DNA from: Alcaligenaceae bacterium
GTDB taxonomy: Bacteria; Pseudomonadota; Gammaproteobacteria; Burkholderiales; Burkholderiaceae_B
Direction: 5' to 3'
DNA length: 64,000 nucleotides
NCBI GenBank assembly: GCA_013416405.1
Contig: JACCET010000002.1
Location: forward strand, 365,714 to 429,713
Position 1 is the first letter of the stretch, and each line of letters opens with the position of its first letter. The notes below the pieces were generated by a model. It was not told where the DNA came from. It saw nothing but the letters and a program-made list of their open reading frames with translations, and made no database searches. Below, in pieces: positions 39,288 through 48,173 of the stretch. A program made the position numbers and the translations under genes.

Positions 39288-40379
39288 ATGCCTGCAAAAA
39301 TACTCAGCAAAGCGCTCTGTGCGGCGGCCCTGGTTCCGGCACTGGCCTTCACAAGCACGGTGGGTGCTGCCGAAAAAGAACCTTTGAAAATCGGTTTTGT
39401 CTATGTCAGCCCCATCGGTGAAGCCGGCTGGACCTGGCAGCAGGACATCGGCCGTAAAGAAATGGAAAAAGCGCTGGGCGACAAGATCAAGACCCAGTAC
39501 GTTGAAGACGTACCCGAAGGCGCTGACGCCGAACGCGTCATTCGCGATCTGGCGCAGCAAGGCAACAAGCTTATTTTCACGACGTCCTTTGGCTATATGA
39601 ACCCCACCCTGAAAGTGGCCAAGCAATTTCCCGATGTGAAATTTGTTCACTCAACGGGCTATAAAACTGCGCCCAACGTGGCGACGACCAACTCGCGCTT
39701 CTACGAGGCGCGCTACCTGGCTGGCATCATCGCCGGCAAGATGACCAAGTCGAATGTGGCCGGTTATGTGGGCGCCTTCCCCATTCCCGAGGTATTGCAA
39801 GGCATCAACGCCTTTACACGAGGCATGCTCAGCGTTAATCCCCAGGCCGAGGTGCGCGTCATCTGGGTCAACAGCTGGTTCGATCCAGGCAAAGAGCGCG
39901 ATGCAGCACTGGCCTTGATGGGGCAGGGCGCCGATATCGTCACGCACCATACCGACTCAACGGCCACGGTGCAGGCGGCTGAAGAGCAGGGCAAATATGC
40001 CATTGCCTATCATTCCGACATGAGCAAATTCGGCCCACACGCGCAATTGGCGGCAGTCACCCATCACTGGGGCAAGTACTTCACACAGGCCGCGCAGCAA
40101 GTTCTGGACGGCACCTGGAAGTCCGACAGCACCTGGGGTGGCATCAAGGCGGGCATGGCTGCCCTGGAGGGTTTCGGCCCGGCCTTGCCTGATGATGTCA
40201 AGAAACTGGTGGAAGAAAAGCAGGCCGAGATTGTCGCCGGCACGCTCGCACCATTTGCAGCACCTATTACCGACAATCAGGGCAAGGTTCAACTTGAGTC
40301 GGGAGTGCTCGATGACGCAGGTTTGAACAAGATGAATTACTACGTGCAGGGTGTGGCCGGACAGTTGCCGGGTAAATAA
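39288..40379 (+). CDS. BMP-family substrate-binding protein
   Basis: 363 aa periplasmic protein with a Sec signal (ALCAAALVPALAFTSTVGAAE, cleavage near residue 26); no lipobox Cys at the cleavage point, so it is soluble in the periplasm. The Med/PnrA/BMP fold is seen as KIGFVYVSPIGEAGWTWQQDIGRKEMEK, TTSFGYMNPTLKVAKQFPDVKFVHSTGYK, RFYEARYLAGIIAG and GADIVTHHTDSTATVQAAEEQG. Ligand in characterised members is a purine nucleoside, but members binding other compounds exist. AAGGATA ribosome site. Last gene of the importer operon. Confidence 0.93.
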   Translation: MPAKILSKALCAAALVPALAFTSTVGAAEKEPLKIGFVYVSPIGEAGWTWQQDIGRKEMEKALGDKIKTQYVEDVPEGADAERVIRDLAQQGNKLIFTTSFGYMNPTLKVAKQFPDVKFVHSTGYKTAPNVATTNSRFYEARYLAGIIAGKMTKSNVAGYVGAFPIPEVLQGINAFTRGMLSVNPQAEVRVIWVNSWFDPGKERDAALALMGQGADIVTHHTDSTATVQAAEEQGKYAIAYHSDMSKFGPHAQLAAVTHHWGKYFTQAAQQVLDGTWKSDSTWGGIKAGMAALEGFGPALPDDVKKLVEEKQAEIVAGTLAPFAAPITDNQGKVQLESGVLDDAGLNKMNYYVQGVAGQLPGK

Positions 40380-40577
40380 GCAGGCTTTTGCTTGCCACGG
40401 TCAGCGCTGGGCGCTATGGCTGAAGGGGTTCGAAAAAGATCGTCGCGGGACACTGGCCTGCTTCTTGAGCCGCAGCGCTCGCCGCTTCCTCAAACTTTTT
40501 CTTTCCCCTCCAGTCATAGTGCCCAGTGGAGTATGTGGCTGGCATAGAAGCTTGCTAGGTTGTCAACAACCCGAAAG
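40380..40577. other. Intergenic region after the BMP importer
   Basis: 198 bases without a convincing gene or terminator. A small palindrome GGTTG-TCAA-CAACC sits at about 40559-40572. Nothing else is seen. Confidence 0.5.
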
Positions 40578-41573
40578 TCAACGCCCGAAAAATGGGTAGC
40601 TGGGGTCGTTGTAGCCCGGCGTAGAGGCATGCCCCGGGGTAACCAATGCGTCGACCAGCGCCTCTTCTTCGCTGGTGATTTCCAGGTTCAGCGCAGGGTA
40701 GTAGTCTTCCAGCTGCGCCAGTGTGCGTGGCCCGGCAATGACTGCACTGACGTGTTTGTTGGCCAGTACCCAGGCTGTTGCAAAGTGCGCCAGCTTAAGG
40801 TCGCGCGCTTCGCAATGTGCCTGCAATTGTTGCGCAATCAGCAGCGACTCTTCGCGGAGCTCGGTTTCCAGCATGCGTTTGTCGTTCCGGGCGGCGCGGC
40901 TTCCTTCTTGCGGTGCTTGGCCGGGTTGATATTTTCCGGTAAGTACGCCGCGGGCGATAGGGCTGTAAGGCACCACGCCCAGGCCGTAATGGCCGCAGGC
41001 CGGCAGGATTTCTACTTCCGGATTACGATTAAGCAGGTTGTAGTAAGGCTGGCAAACGACAGGTTGAGGCACGTTCAGTTGCCGGCATAGGTGAACGATT
41101 TCGGCAATGCGCCAGCCTCGGAAATTCGACAAGCCAAAAGCGCGAATCTTTCCTGCGCGTATAACGTCGCCCAGTGCATAGATGGTTTCTTCCAGATTTT
41201 CTTCATGAAAATCCCGATGCAAATACAGAATGTCTATGTGGTCTGTGGCCAGACGGCGTAGGCTGTCGTCTACTTCGCGCATGATCCAGTGTCGCGAATA
41301 ATGTGACTGATTAGGCTGCCTGCTCATGGAGTTGCCCAGCTTGGTGGCCAGAATCCAGTCATGGCGTTGGGCGGGCAATATCTGACCCAGCATCTCTTCC
41401 GAGCCGCCTTTGCTGTAGACGTCGGCCGTATCAATGAAATTAATACCGTGCTCGTGAGCAGAGGCCACCATGTTTTTGGCTTCGACCAGATCAGTCTGGT
41501 CGGCAAACATCATGGTGCCCAGACAAAGAGCGGAAACTTTCAGGTTGCTGCGGCCTAGGCGTCGGTAGTGCAT
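40578..41573 (-). CDS. Aldo/keto reductase
   Basis: 331 aa from ATG 41573 (MHYRRLGRSNLKVSALCLGTM), with AAGGATGAG just before; the ORF can extend 56 codons but those are not family-like. TIM-barrel NAD(P)H oxidoreductase with catalytic Asp/Tyr segment GINFIDTADVYSKG, Lys in WILATKLG, and His in DHIDILYLHRDF; the NADP loop VVPYSPIARGVLTGKY and ITSEEEALVDAL end segment follow. Substrate unknown; closest in look to YajO/Tas/Gfo-type AKRs. Stand-alone. Confidence 0.9.
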   Translation of the reverse strand: MHYRRLGRSNLKVSALCLGTMMFADQTDLVEAKNMVASAHEHGINFIDTADVYSKGGSEEMLGQILPAQRHDWILATKLGNSMSRQPNQSHYSRHWIMREVDDSLRRLATDHIDILYLHRDFHEENLEETIYALGDVIRAGKIRAFGLSNFRGWRIAEIVHLCRQLNVPQPVVCQPYYNLLNRNPEVEILPACGHYGLGVVPYSPIARGVLTGKYQPGQAPQEGSRAARNDKRMLETELREESLLIAQQLQAHCEARDLKLAHFATAWVLANKHVSAVIAGPRTLAQLEDYYPALNLEITSEEEALVDALVTPGHASTPGYNDPSYPFFGR

Positions 41574-41658
41574 GAGCTCATCCTTGTGTCGTGTTGGAAG
41601 GAAAACTTGGCATGGCAAGCATCGGCTGGCGATACCGGCCTTTTGGTGGCTGGCCGGC

Positions 41659-42087
41659 TCAGGCGCTGCGAGGCAGGGCCCAGGTACTGATGGCCTGGGC
41701 GACGGGGCTTCCGCCTGCGGCTGGTTCGAGCACAACATCACCTGCCGTCAGCCGGCCGGTCTTAAGTATGCTTGCGCGTGCCACGACGCCGCCAGGCGGG
41801 GTCTTGCGCAGGAAGTTGATGCTCAGGCTGGAAGTCACTGCCTCGGCGTTTCCTGTGGCGCCAACGACCGCGGCGTACAAGGCCAGGTCGGCCAGGCCCA
41901 TCAGCATGGGGCCGGCCACGATCCCGCCCAGACGCTGGTGCGTGCTGTTGTCGGCCAGCAGCAGTACGGAAGTGCCATGGCCAATCTCCAGAATTTCGAT
42001 ACCCAGCACCGCGGCGAAAGGATGATGTGTTTCCAGCAATTGATTGAAATCAGCCAGGCTTATTTTTGCGGTGTGCGGGGATGTCAT
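41659..42087 (-). CDS. PaaI-family hotdog thioesterase
   Basis: 142 aa single hotdog fold. HPFAAVLGIEILEIGHG and the HQRLGGIVAGPMLMGLADLALYAAV helix, with Asp in the active centre, followed by SLSINFLRKTPPGGV. Members hydrolyse acyl-CoA thioesters (for example phenylacetyl-CoA derivatives) or act in housekeeping. Lies 85 bases upstream of the AKR gene on the same strand; the AKR has its own ribosome site. Confidence 0.85.
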   Translation of the reverse strand: MTSPHTAKISLADFNQLLETHHPFAAVLGIEILEIGHGTSVLLLADNSTHQRLGGIVAGPMLMGLADLALYAAVVGATGNAEAVTSSLSINFLRKTPPGGVVARASILKTGRLTAGDVVLEPAAGGSPVAQAISTWALPRSA

Positions 42088-42225
42088 GGTCGGGGCAGAT
42101 GTGGTGTTATAAGTTATGCTCCATGGTACACGTTAATACAGGCGCTGACTCATGCAAGTCAGGGGCTGTGCCGCACAGGTAGTGCAAGCTTGTCACCGTA
42201 AAAATACCTACTCTAGGAGCCCTTC

Positions 42226-42741
42226 GTGAAAACACTCGTTATGGCCAGTCTGCTCGCTTTCAGCAGCGTCGCCTTCGCTCACGCCGATCATGCCAAGCAG
42301 CACGATCATGCCCATGCCGCAGCAGGGCAAGACATGCAAGCGCGCGCCGATCATGCCAAGTTATCCGAATCCATACAGGTGTCGGCCTGCTGGATACGTT
42401 CTTTGCCCGCGCCGGCGCCGTCAGCGGGATATTTTTTGGTCAAGAATGGCGGCAGCAAAGCAGTCAAGCTACAGGGCGCGGTGTCGTCTACCTATGGCAT
42501 GGTCATGTTGCACCAAACCACCAATCACGACGGCATGAGCAAAATGTCGGAAACCCACGATATCGCCATTGCTGCGGGCAGCGAGCTGGAGTTCAAGCCC
42601 GGTGGTTATCATGCCATGCTCGAACAGGCGAAAACGGCCCCCGCCATAGGCAGTCAGGTGGCCATCGATTTCCTGTTTGATACGGGTGAGAAGGCCAGCG
42701 CGCAATGCGAAGTGAAGCCGGCCAATACCAGAACAAATTAA
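42226..42741 (+). CDS. PCu(A)C-type periplasmic copper chaperone
   Basis: 171 aa. Sec signal MKTLVMASLLAFSSVAFAHA, followed by a His-rich linker (HADHAKQHDHAHAAAG, extra copper-binding capacity), then the cupredoxin-like PCu(A)C domain (about 50-165). The copper motif H-x10-M-x21-HxM is visible from MVMLHQTT through MSKM to YHAML. These proteins deliver Cu(I) to cytochrome oxidase assembly. No Sco/cox genes adjacent, so acting partners are elsewhere. Confidence 0.9.
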   Translation: MKTLVMASLLAFSSVAFAHADHAKQHDHAHAAAGQDMQARADHAKLSESIQVSACWIRSLPAPAPSAGYFLVKNGGSKAVKLQGAVSSTYGMVMLHQTTNHDGMSKMSETHDIAIAAGSELEFKPGGYHAMLEQAKTAPAIGSQVAIDFLFDTGEKASAQCEVKPANTRTN

Positions 42742-42815
42742 GATGACCACTGCGGCGCGTTGACGCCGCGTATGCAATATGCACGTCCTGGGCCAAAGCA
42801 AGGGGCGTCAGCCCC

Positions 42816-43619
42816 TTAGCTATCGATTTGGTTCAGAAAGTCAGCGACAGTCTGATTGAATGCCTTGGGGTTGCCCAGGTTCATCCCGTGCGATGCCAAG
42901 GGAATGGTTACGCGCTCAGCCTGTGCTATGGCCTGTTCCAGTATGTCTAGCCTGCTGCCAAAGCGGGCCTGGCTATTGGCTCCACCAACTAGCAGCACCG
43001 GACACCGCAGGCTGGCAGCACTATCTAGGCTTACAGGCAAATTTGTTTCATGCACTTGCGAGAGCAGGGTGTAGGCATTGTCGTTGACCATGGCCTTGAA
43101 CCAGCCGACCATTTGCCGCCAGGTATCGGGCCCATTGACGCTGTCTATGAAGTCCGCCAGGGCCTCGTCGACTTCGCCCCGCTTGAGTTGCGCAACGACC
43201 CGGGTATGAAAGGCAGCCGCCTCTGGCTCGTTGTCTATCCGAAAGCCTGGATCAGCCAGGATCAGGCTGCGTGCGAGCTCGGGGGCACTCAATGCCAGTT
43301 GCAGGGCGACCTGAGCGCCGCGCGAATGGCCCAGGATATGCACGGGCTGCCCGGGACTGGTTTCCCGGATAAGCGCCTGTAGATCGCTGACATGTTGAGC
43401 GATACTGAAAGAGTCGTTTTCCGTTATAAAGGCCTCGGGCCAGAAGCCGCGCAAGCTGGGCGCGATGACTCGGCAACTCAGGCTCAGGGCCGGTATTTGC
43501 CAGCGCCAGTAACGATAGTCGCACAGCGACCCATGTATCAGCAACAGCGTTGCGCCTTGGCCGGCCTGAACGTAGTGCAGGGGGTGGCTCTTGCCCCCCG
43601 CGTGGATTTCCTCAGGCAT
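42816..43619 (-). CDS. Alpha/beta hydrolase appended to the Tol-Pal operon
   Basis: 267 aa from ATG 43619 (MPEEIHAGGKSHPLHYVQ), 2 bases after the cpoB stop; an apparent 415-codon frame reads into cpoB and was trimmed. Oxyanion segment LIHGSLCDYRYW, nucleophile Ser99 in GHSRGAQ, and catalytic His near 247 in LASHGMN. The usual acidic residue after strand 7 is not obvious (GGANSQARF there), so the triad may use another acid. Cytoplasmic, esterase/peroxidase/C-C hydrolase-like. Co-transcription with tol-pal is suggested by the spacing; a link to envelope function is not shown. Confidence 0.85.
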   Translation of the reverse strand: MPEEIHAGGKSHPLHYVQAGQGATLLLIHGSLCDYRYWRWQIPALSLSCRVIAPSLRGFWPEAFITENDSFSIAQHVSDLQALIRETSPGQPVHILGHSRGAQVALQLALSAPELARSLILADPGFRIDNEPEAAAFHTRVVAQLKRGEVDEALADFIDSVNGPDTWRQMVGWFKAMVNDNAYTLLSQVHETNLPVSLDSAASLRCPVLLVGGANSQARFGSRLDILEQAIAQAERVTIPLASHGMNLGNPKAFNQTVADFLNQIDS

Positions 43620-43621
43620 TT

Positions 43622-44308
43622 CTACAGCAGTTGCAGGCGGCTTTTTGCCGTTTCGGCGGCCGAGGTGTTGGGGTAGTCTTTGACTATTTTCTGCAGGCTG
43701 GACTTGGCGCCGGCCAGGTTGCCGAGTTCGATCTGGCTTGCAGCAATCACGAGCAAGGCATCGGGCGCGCGAGGATCTTGCGGCGTGGCTTGTACCATGG
43801 CCTGCAGCCCCTGTATGGAACCTTTGAAGTCTTTGCTGGCGTAACGGCTGCTGCCCTGATAGAAGCGTGCCTCGGGGGCCAACTGGCTGCTGGGATAAGC
43901 CTGCAGGAAGTCTTCGAAGCTGGCGGCCGCCTCTTGGTACTTGCCGCTGCGGAACAGCCCCATGGGGCCTTCGTAGGCAGCCTGTTCCTGTGGGTCGGCG
44001 ACTTGGGTGGTGTTGCCACCCGACTGGTCCTGGCTGGCGCGTTGCTGCAGGTCGGCCTGCCAATTCAACTGCTCCAGTTGTCCGCGCAGGCGTGCCATCT
44101 CGTGCTGCATGGCTTCCATTTGATCGGCCAATTGCAGACGTGCCTGCCGGTTCTGGGCGGCGTCGCGCTTCACCTGTTCACGCAGTTCAAGGATGGCCTT
44201 GCGAGCTTCATCGTCGGAAAATGCTTGGGCAGGTGCTGTGAAGACTGCCGATAGGGCAAGGGTCGCAGTAAGCAGCGCAATGCGCAGTGGCTGGGTATTA
44301 ACGCTCAT
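43622..44308 (-). CDS. cpoB: Cell division coordinator CpoB (YbgF), Tol-Pal associated
   Basis: 228 aa periplasmic protein: Sec signal (LLTATLALSAVFTAPAQAFS), a coiled-coil arm (about 35-90, DEARKAILELREQVKRDAAQNRQARLQL, trimerises), a Gln/Gly linker, then TPR-like repeats (MGLFRSGKYQEAAASFEDFLQAYPSSQLAPEARFYQGSS and following). In E. coli CpoB couples Tol and PBP1B during division. Directly downstream of pal with a hairpin between; upstream of the hydrolase. Confidence 0.93.
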   Translation of the reverse strand: MSVNTQPLRIALLTATLALSAVFTAPAQAFSDDEARKAILELREQVKRDAAQNRQARLQLADQMEAMQHEMARLRGQLEQLNWQADLQQRASQDQSGGNTTQVADPQEQAAYEGPMGLFRSGKYQEAAASFEDFLQAYPSSQLAPEARFYQGSSRYASKDFKGSIQGLQAMVQATPQDPRAPDALLVIAASQIELGNLAGAKSSLQKIVKDYPNTSAAETAKSRLQLL

Positions 44309-44324
44309 TTTGTATTCCGTTCAA

Positions 44325-44359
44325 ATAAAAAACGCCGCGGCGTTAGCCGCCACGGCGTT
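44325..44359 (-). terminator. Terminator-like hairpin between pal and cpoB
   Basis: Inverted AACGCCG/CGGCGTT arms with a nested perfect 14-base palindrome AACGCCGCGGCGTT, followed on the minus strand by TTTTTTATTT. Placed inside the tol-pal-cpoB operon, it would attenuate rather than block transcription of cpoB and the hydrolase. Confidence 0.7.
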
Positions 44360-44379
44360 AGTGTGACACGTGTTCAGGA

Positions 44380-44880
44380 TTAACGCTGATACACAATGTC
44401 TGCACGACGGTTTTCAGCAAAGTCGGCTTCGGTGCTGCCCATGGCTTTGGGTCGCTCTTTACCGAAGCTGATGGCTTCGATCTGGTTGCTGTTGACGCCC
44501 AGCAAAGTCATCATGCGGCTAACGGCCTCGGAGCGGCGCTGGCCCAGGGCCAGGTTGTATTCCGAGCCGCCGCGCGCGTCAGCATTGCCTTCGATGAGGA
44601 CTTTTTGCTGTGCGTGGCTGGCCAAATATGACGAGTGCATTTCAACCAGACTGCGGTACTGGTCAGGCACGCTGTAGCTGTCAAAGTCGAAATAGACCGA
44701 ACGCTGTTGTGCGAGCGGGCTTTGCGGGTTGAATGGGTCCATGACCTGCCCTGCGCTGGCCGAGTCGGAGCCGCCGGTCGAGCCTGAGGTTCCAGACTGA
44801 TCGAGAGGTACCGAACTACATGCAGCCAAAGTAGCTGCAAATGCGGCGATGGTAAGGCTTTTTGCGATGCGCGAGCTCAT
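44380..44880 (-). CDS. pal: Peptidoglycan-associated lipoprotein Pal
   Basis: 166 aa outer-membrane lipoprotein with signal ending LAACSS (lipidated Cys20). The OmpA-like peptidoglycan-binding domain (60-166) has VYFDFDSYSVPDQYR, LIEGNADARGGSEYNLALGQRRSEAV and SFGKERP, the last part holding the diaminopimelate-binding Asp and Arg. Interacts with TolB and, when released, with peptidoglycan during outer-membrane constriction. Confidence 0.97.
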   Translation of the reverse strand: MSSRIAKSLTIAAFAATLAACSSVPLDQSGTSGSTGGSDSASAGQVMDPFNPQSPLAQQRSVYFDFDSYSVPDQYRSLVEMHSSYLASHAQQKVLIEGNADARGGSEYNLALGQRRSEAVSRMMTLLGVNSNQIEAISFGKERPKAMGSTEADFAENRRADIVYQR

Positions 44881-44912
44881 TTAGATTCCTTTAAAGAAGA
44901 GTCACACTGAAG

Positions 44913-46217
44913 TTAATTGGTGAATGGTCCCCAGGTTGGTTCGCGTACCTTGCCGTTAAGCGCTGATAGTGTTTGGCGGACACGACCGTCGACAGAAGTA
45001 ACGGCTAAAACACTGCGACCACCTTGTACAGAACTATAAAGGATTTGCATTCCGTTGGGTGCAAAACTTGGTGACTCGTCATCGGGACCGGCGGTTAGCA
45101 ACTGTTCTGAACCGGACCCCATATTTTGTAATGCAATACGGAAAGCACCATTCCTTCTTGTAACGTACACCAGGCTGTTTCCATCTGGCGAGATGGCCGG
45201 TGAGATATTGTAACTTCCGTTAAAGGTTATGCGTTGAGCGTCACCGCCGCTGACCGGCACCCGATAAATGTGTGGGCTGCCACCGCGATCGCTGGTGAAA
45301 ACCAGTGAGCTGCCATCCGCGGTGTATTGCGGCTCGGTGTCTATGAGCGGCGAGCGCATGACGCGGCGCAGGCCTGAGCCGTCGGCGTTGATGGTGTAGA
45401 TCTGTGAAATGCCGTCTCGTGACAGTACGATAGCCAGGTTTTGACCATCAGGTGACCAGGCCGGAGCGCTGTTATTGCCCTTGAAGTTGGCGAGCGGTAC
45501 ACGTTGTCCCGAGGCTAGTGTTTGTACATAGACAACAGGCTTGCCAGTTTCAAAGCTGACGTAGGCCAGTCGTTTGCCATCCGGTGACCATGCTGGCGAA
45601 ATAATCGACTGCTTGGAACGCAGCATGACTTGGGGGTTTTGCCCGTCGGCATCTGCAATTTGTAACTCATACGTGTTGCCTGTTTGCAACACGTAGGCAA
45701 GGCGAGTTGAGAACACACCGCGCACGCCAGTAATTTTTTCGTAGATGCGATCGGCAATCTGGTGTGAAATTCGGCGAAGCTCTTTTTCGGTTCCCGAAAA
45801 AGCAACGCCGTCCAGTTGGGTTTTGCGCACGGTATCCACAAGCCGGTAGCTGACATTGTATTGCCCGCCGGACTGGCTAATGGAGCCGTAAGCCAGATAA
45901 TCGGCGCCACGGCCACGCCATTCATCGTGCGCGACTGTGCTTTCGGTATTCAGGTTCGAGCCTGTGGCGTTGATCAGGCGGAACTGACCGGAACGGGTAA
46001 GGTCGGCGCGTATGACTTCACCGACGGTTTGACCATGGGCATCACCCGAAAAATCGGCTATGGCAATCGGGTATTGGGTTGCACCCACTCCCGATATGTC
46101 GACCCGTAGTTGGGCGTGTGACGGGCGTGCTGCGACAAGACTGATTGCCAGCAGAAGTATTCCCAGGGTCCAGGCGCGCCAGTGAGCGGCGCTTTTTGCT
46201 GGAGTGACGGCTGTCAT
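44913..46217 (-). CDS. tolB: Tol-Pal system periplasmic beta-propeller protein TolB
   Basis: 434 aa with Sec signal (LGILLLAISLVAARPSHAQL), N-terminal alpha/beta domain (TolA contact) and a six-bladed propeller from about residue 195. Repeated WD40-like patterns SPAWSPDGKRLAYVS, PAWSPDGQNLAIVLS, SPAISPDGNSLVYV, and SPSFAPNGMQILYSS bind Pal. The C-terminus TWGPFTN is typical. Begins 12 bases after tolA. Confidence 0.97.
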   Translation of the reverse strand: MTAVTPAKSAAHWRAWTLGILLLAISLVAARPSHAQLRVDISGVGATQYPIAIADFSGDAHGQTVGEVIRADLTRSGQFRLINATGSNLNTESTVAHDEWRGRGADYLAYGSISQSGGQYNVSYRLVDTVRKTQLDGVAFSGTEKELRRISHQIADRIYEKITGVRGVFSTRLAYVLQTGNTYELQIADADGQNPQVMLRSKQSIISPAWSPDGKRLAYVSFETGKPVVYVQTLASGQRVPLANFKGNNSAPAWSPDGQNLAIVLSRDGISQIYTINADGSGLRRVMRSPLIDTEPQYTADGSSLVFTSDRGGSPHIYRVPVSGGDAQRITFNGSYNISPAISPDGNSLVYVTRRNGAFRIALQNMGSGSEQLLTAGPDDESPSFAPNGMQILYSSVQGGRSVLAVTSVDGRVRQTLSALNGKVREPTWGPFTN

Positions 46218-46229
46218 ATCTGTGATCTC

Positions 46230-47678
46230 CTAATCGTACATTCGGTAGTCGCCTTCGATAGACGAGGGGTATTTGCCTGAGGACGGTTTCGGGAAAGGTG
46301 AGCAGGCCTGAATCCCCTTTTGAACCGCGACATCAAAGCGCTGGTTCCCCGAGGAGCGGCGTACGCTTACATTTTCCACTGTACCATCCGATCTTAGTTG
46401 TGCTCTGTATTGTACTGTCGGGTTGGCGGAACCCTGTCGCGGTGGTACGTTGTAAATTACACGCGGCCGCACGCAGGCCCTGACCTTGGCAGCATAGCCG
46501 CCATCACCGCCTCCACCGCCAGTCTGGTTGCGGTCAGCTGTACCGCCGGGTATGCCGGCTGCGCCCAGTGCATCGCCATGCATTGCTTCCCGCAACGCTT
46601 TAAGTTTGGCGGCCTTTTCGGCAGCAGCTTTCTTCTCTGCGGCGGCTTTTTTCTCGGCGGCAGCCTTTTTCTCGGCGGCAGCCTTTTTCTCCGCAGCGGC
46701 CTTCTTTTCAGCAGCGGCTTTCTCAGCCGCAGCCTTTTCAGCAGCAGCCTTTTCAGCCGCAGCCTTTTCAGCAGCAGCCTTTTCAGCCGCAGCCTTTTCA
46801 GCAGCAGCCTTTTCAGCAGCAGCCTTTTCAGCAGCAGCCTTTTCAGCCGCAGCCTTTTCAGCCGCAGCCTTCTCTGCAGCGGCTTTCTCGGCCGCAGCTT
46901 TCTCGGCCGCAGCCTTCTCCACAGCGGCCTTCTCCACAGCGGCCTTCTCCACAGCGGCCTTCTCCACAGCGGCCTTCTCCACAGCGGCCTTCTCAGCAGC
47001 AGCTTTCTCGGCAGCAGCTTTCTCGGCAGCAGCTTTCTCGGCCGCAGCCTTCTCAGCCGCAGCCTTCTCAGCCGCAGCCTTCTCAGCCGCAGCCTTTTCA
47101 GCAGCGGCCTTTTCAGCAGCGGCCTTCTCAGCAGCAGCCTTTTCAGCCGCAGCCTTCTCAGCAGCGGCAGCGAGCCTGGCTGCCTCTTCTTCCTGCTCGC
47201 GCTTCTTGCGCGCTTCTTCAAGGGCGATGTCGGGATCGATTTCGGGTTCGGTCAGAGGCTTGGCCTCGGGTGCTGGCGCCTGTTCGACCGGTGGTGGAGT
47301 GGGTTCGGGCTCCGGCGCAGGCTCCGGTTGTGGGGCAGGTTCTGGTTGTGGCTCGGGCGGCGGCTCAGGCTGTGGTTCTGGCTCGGGCGGCGGCTCAGGC
47401 TGTGGTTCTGGCTCGGGCTCCGGTTCCGAAGGAGTGACATCGGGCTCGGTGATCTCCTCACCCGTCACATCGGGCTCGGCCGCCGTCGGTGTGTTGCCGT
47501 CTGCCCACAGTTCCACTTGCACCGGATTTGGCGTCTTGGGCGAGGCGACAAAGCCCAGCAGCATGAAAGCGAACAAGGCGGCATGTATTGCGGCGGCATA
47601 GCCCAATCCCCGGCGGTCATCGCGCTGTTCGGGGGTTAGCTCTGACGTTTTGCCCATAAGATTCTTGATTCGCTTCAT
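46230..47678 (-). CDS. tolA: TolA protein with very long Ala-Ala-Ala-Glu-Lys helix
   Basis: Inner-membrane anchored, periplasm-spanning link of the Tol-Pal machine. 482 aa: cytoplasmic start, one helix ([20 protein letters not shown], about 30-50), a TonB-like Pro/Glu/Gln stretch (about 75-135), then domain II, an alpha-helix of some three dozen AA(A/V)EK pentads plus KAAAEK hexads (about 168-355), and domain III ([31 protein letters not shown] ... [12 protein letters not shown]), which binds TolB and colicins/phage in other species. Domain II length is clearly copy-number driven. Confidence 0.96.
   Translation of the reverse strand: MKRIKNLMGKTSELTPEQRDDRRGLGYAAAIHAALFAFMLLGFVASPKTPNPVQVELWADGNTPTAAEPDVTGEEITEPDVTPSEPEPEPEPQPEPPPEPEPQPEPPPEPQPEPAPQPEPAPEPEPTPPPVEQAPAPEAKPLTEPEIDPDIALEEARKKREQEEEAARLAAAAEKAAAEKAAAEKAAAEKAAAEKAAAEKAAAEKAAAEKAAAEKAAAEKAAAEKAAAEKAAVEKAAVEKAAVEKAAVEKAAVEKAAAEKAAAEKAAAEKAAAEKAAAEKAAAEKAAAEKAAAEKAAAEKAAAEKAAAEKAAAEKAAAEKAAAEKKAAAEKKAAAEKKAAAEKKAAAEKKAAAEKAAKLKALREAMHGDALGAAGIPGGTADRNQTGGGGGDGGYAAKVRACVRPRVIYNVPPRQGSANPTVQYRAQLRSDGTVENVSVRRSSGNQRFDVAVQKGIQACSPFPKPSSGKYPSSIEGDYRMYD
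46610..47172 (-). repeat. Tandem 15-bp repeats coding for the TolA helix
   Basis: About 36 tandem units of 15 bp (some 18 bp with an extra Lys codon), consensus GCTGAAAAGGCTGCG-like on the minus strand. Synonymous differences show old units, but the five VEK units at 46921-46995 are identical apart from the last base, a sign of recent duplication. Multiples of three keep the frame. Confidence 0.93.
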
Positions 47679-47726
47679 TGGATTGCATATTGGGCGGGCA
47701 GTCTGTGCCTTACCCGCCGATTCGGC

Positions 47727-48173
47727 CTAGTTTGCTTGCGCTTCCGTATTGGGTTGCTGATCGACCAATAGACCCAGCCGGGTGATGCCACTGCTGCGCA
47801 ACTGATCCATGACTTTCATTACCGTTTCATAGGGAACGCGTCCGTCGGCTGCTATGACCACGGGCGTGTCGGCCGTAATTCGGCTTTGTACCTCGTTGAC
47901 CAGGCTCTGGCTATTAATCTCGACGAACTGTGCTCCGGCATCCCGCACGCGCAGCGCGATTTTGCCGTCTTCGCTGACCTGCACTTCCACAGGCTTGGCT
48001 TGTACCTCGGATGCCTGGCCTACGGACGGCAACTCGATGAGCCCAGGCGTAATCATGGGCGCTGTAACCATGAAAATGACCAACAGCACCAGCATGACGT
48101 CGATATACGGCACCACGTTGATTTCATTTTTCAGACGACGATTGCGGCCGTTGCCGCCACGAACGGAAGGCAT
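47727..48173 (-). CDS. tolR: Tol-Pal proton-driven component TolR
   Basis: 148 aa with one N-terminal helix (NVVPYIDVMLVLLVIFMVTAPM, the Asp of IDVML is the proton-carrying residue), and a periplasmic ExbD/TolR domain (VQVSEDGKIALRVRDAGAQ, VVIAADGRVPYETVMKVMDQLRSSGITRLGLLV). Works with TolQ to power TolA. Its ATG overlaps the tolQ stop codon (TAATG). Confidence 0.97.
   Translation of the reverse strand: MPSVRGGNGRNRRLKNEINVVPYIDVMLVLLVIFMVTAPMITPGLIELPSVGQASEVQAKPVEVQVSEDGKIALRVRDAGAQFVEINSQSLVNEVQSRITADTPVVIAADGRVPYETVMKVMDQLRSSGITRLGLLVDQQPNTEAQAN

Noticed and set aside
43620..44063. N-terminal 148 codons of the long frame ending in the alpha/beta hydrolase
   Set aside because: This part overlaps cpoB in another frame and has Arg/Gln/Pro-rich shadow composition. 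The hydrolase fold begins at ATG 43619.
46398..47639. Long open frames (413 and 357 codons) antisense to tolA, rich in Ser/Leu/Phe/Ala
   Set aside because: They are the reverse reading of the 15-bp repeats; repeat periodicity keeps stop codons away in several frames. No start signals or family resemblance.
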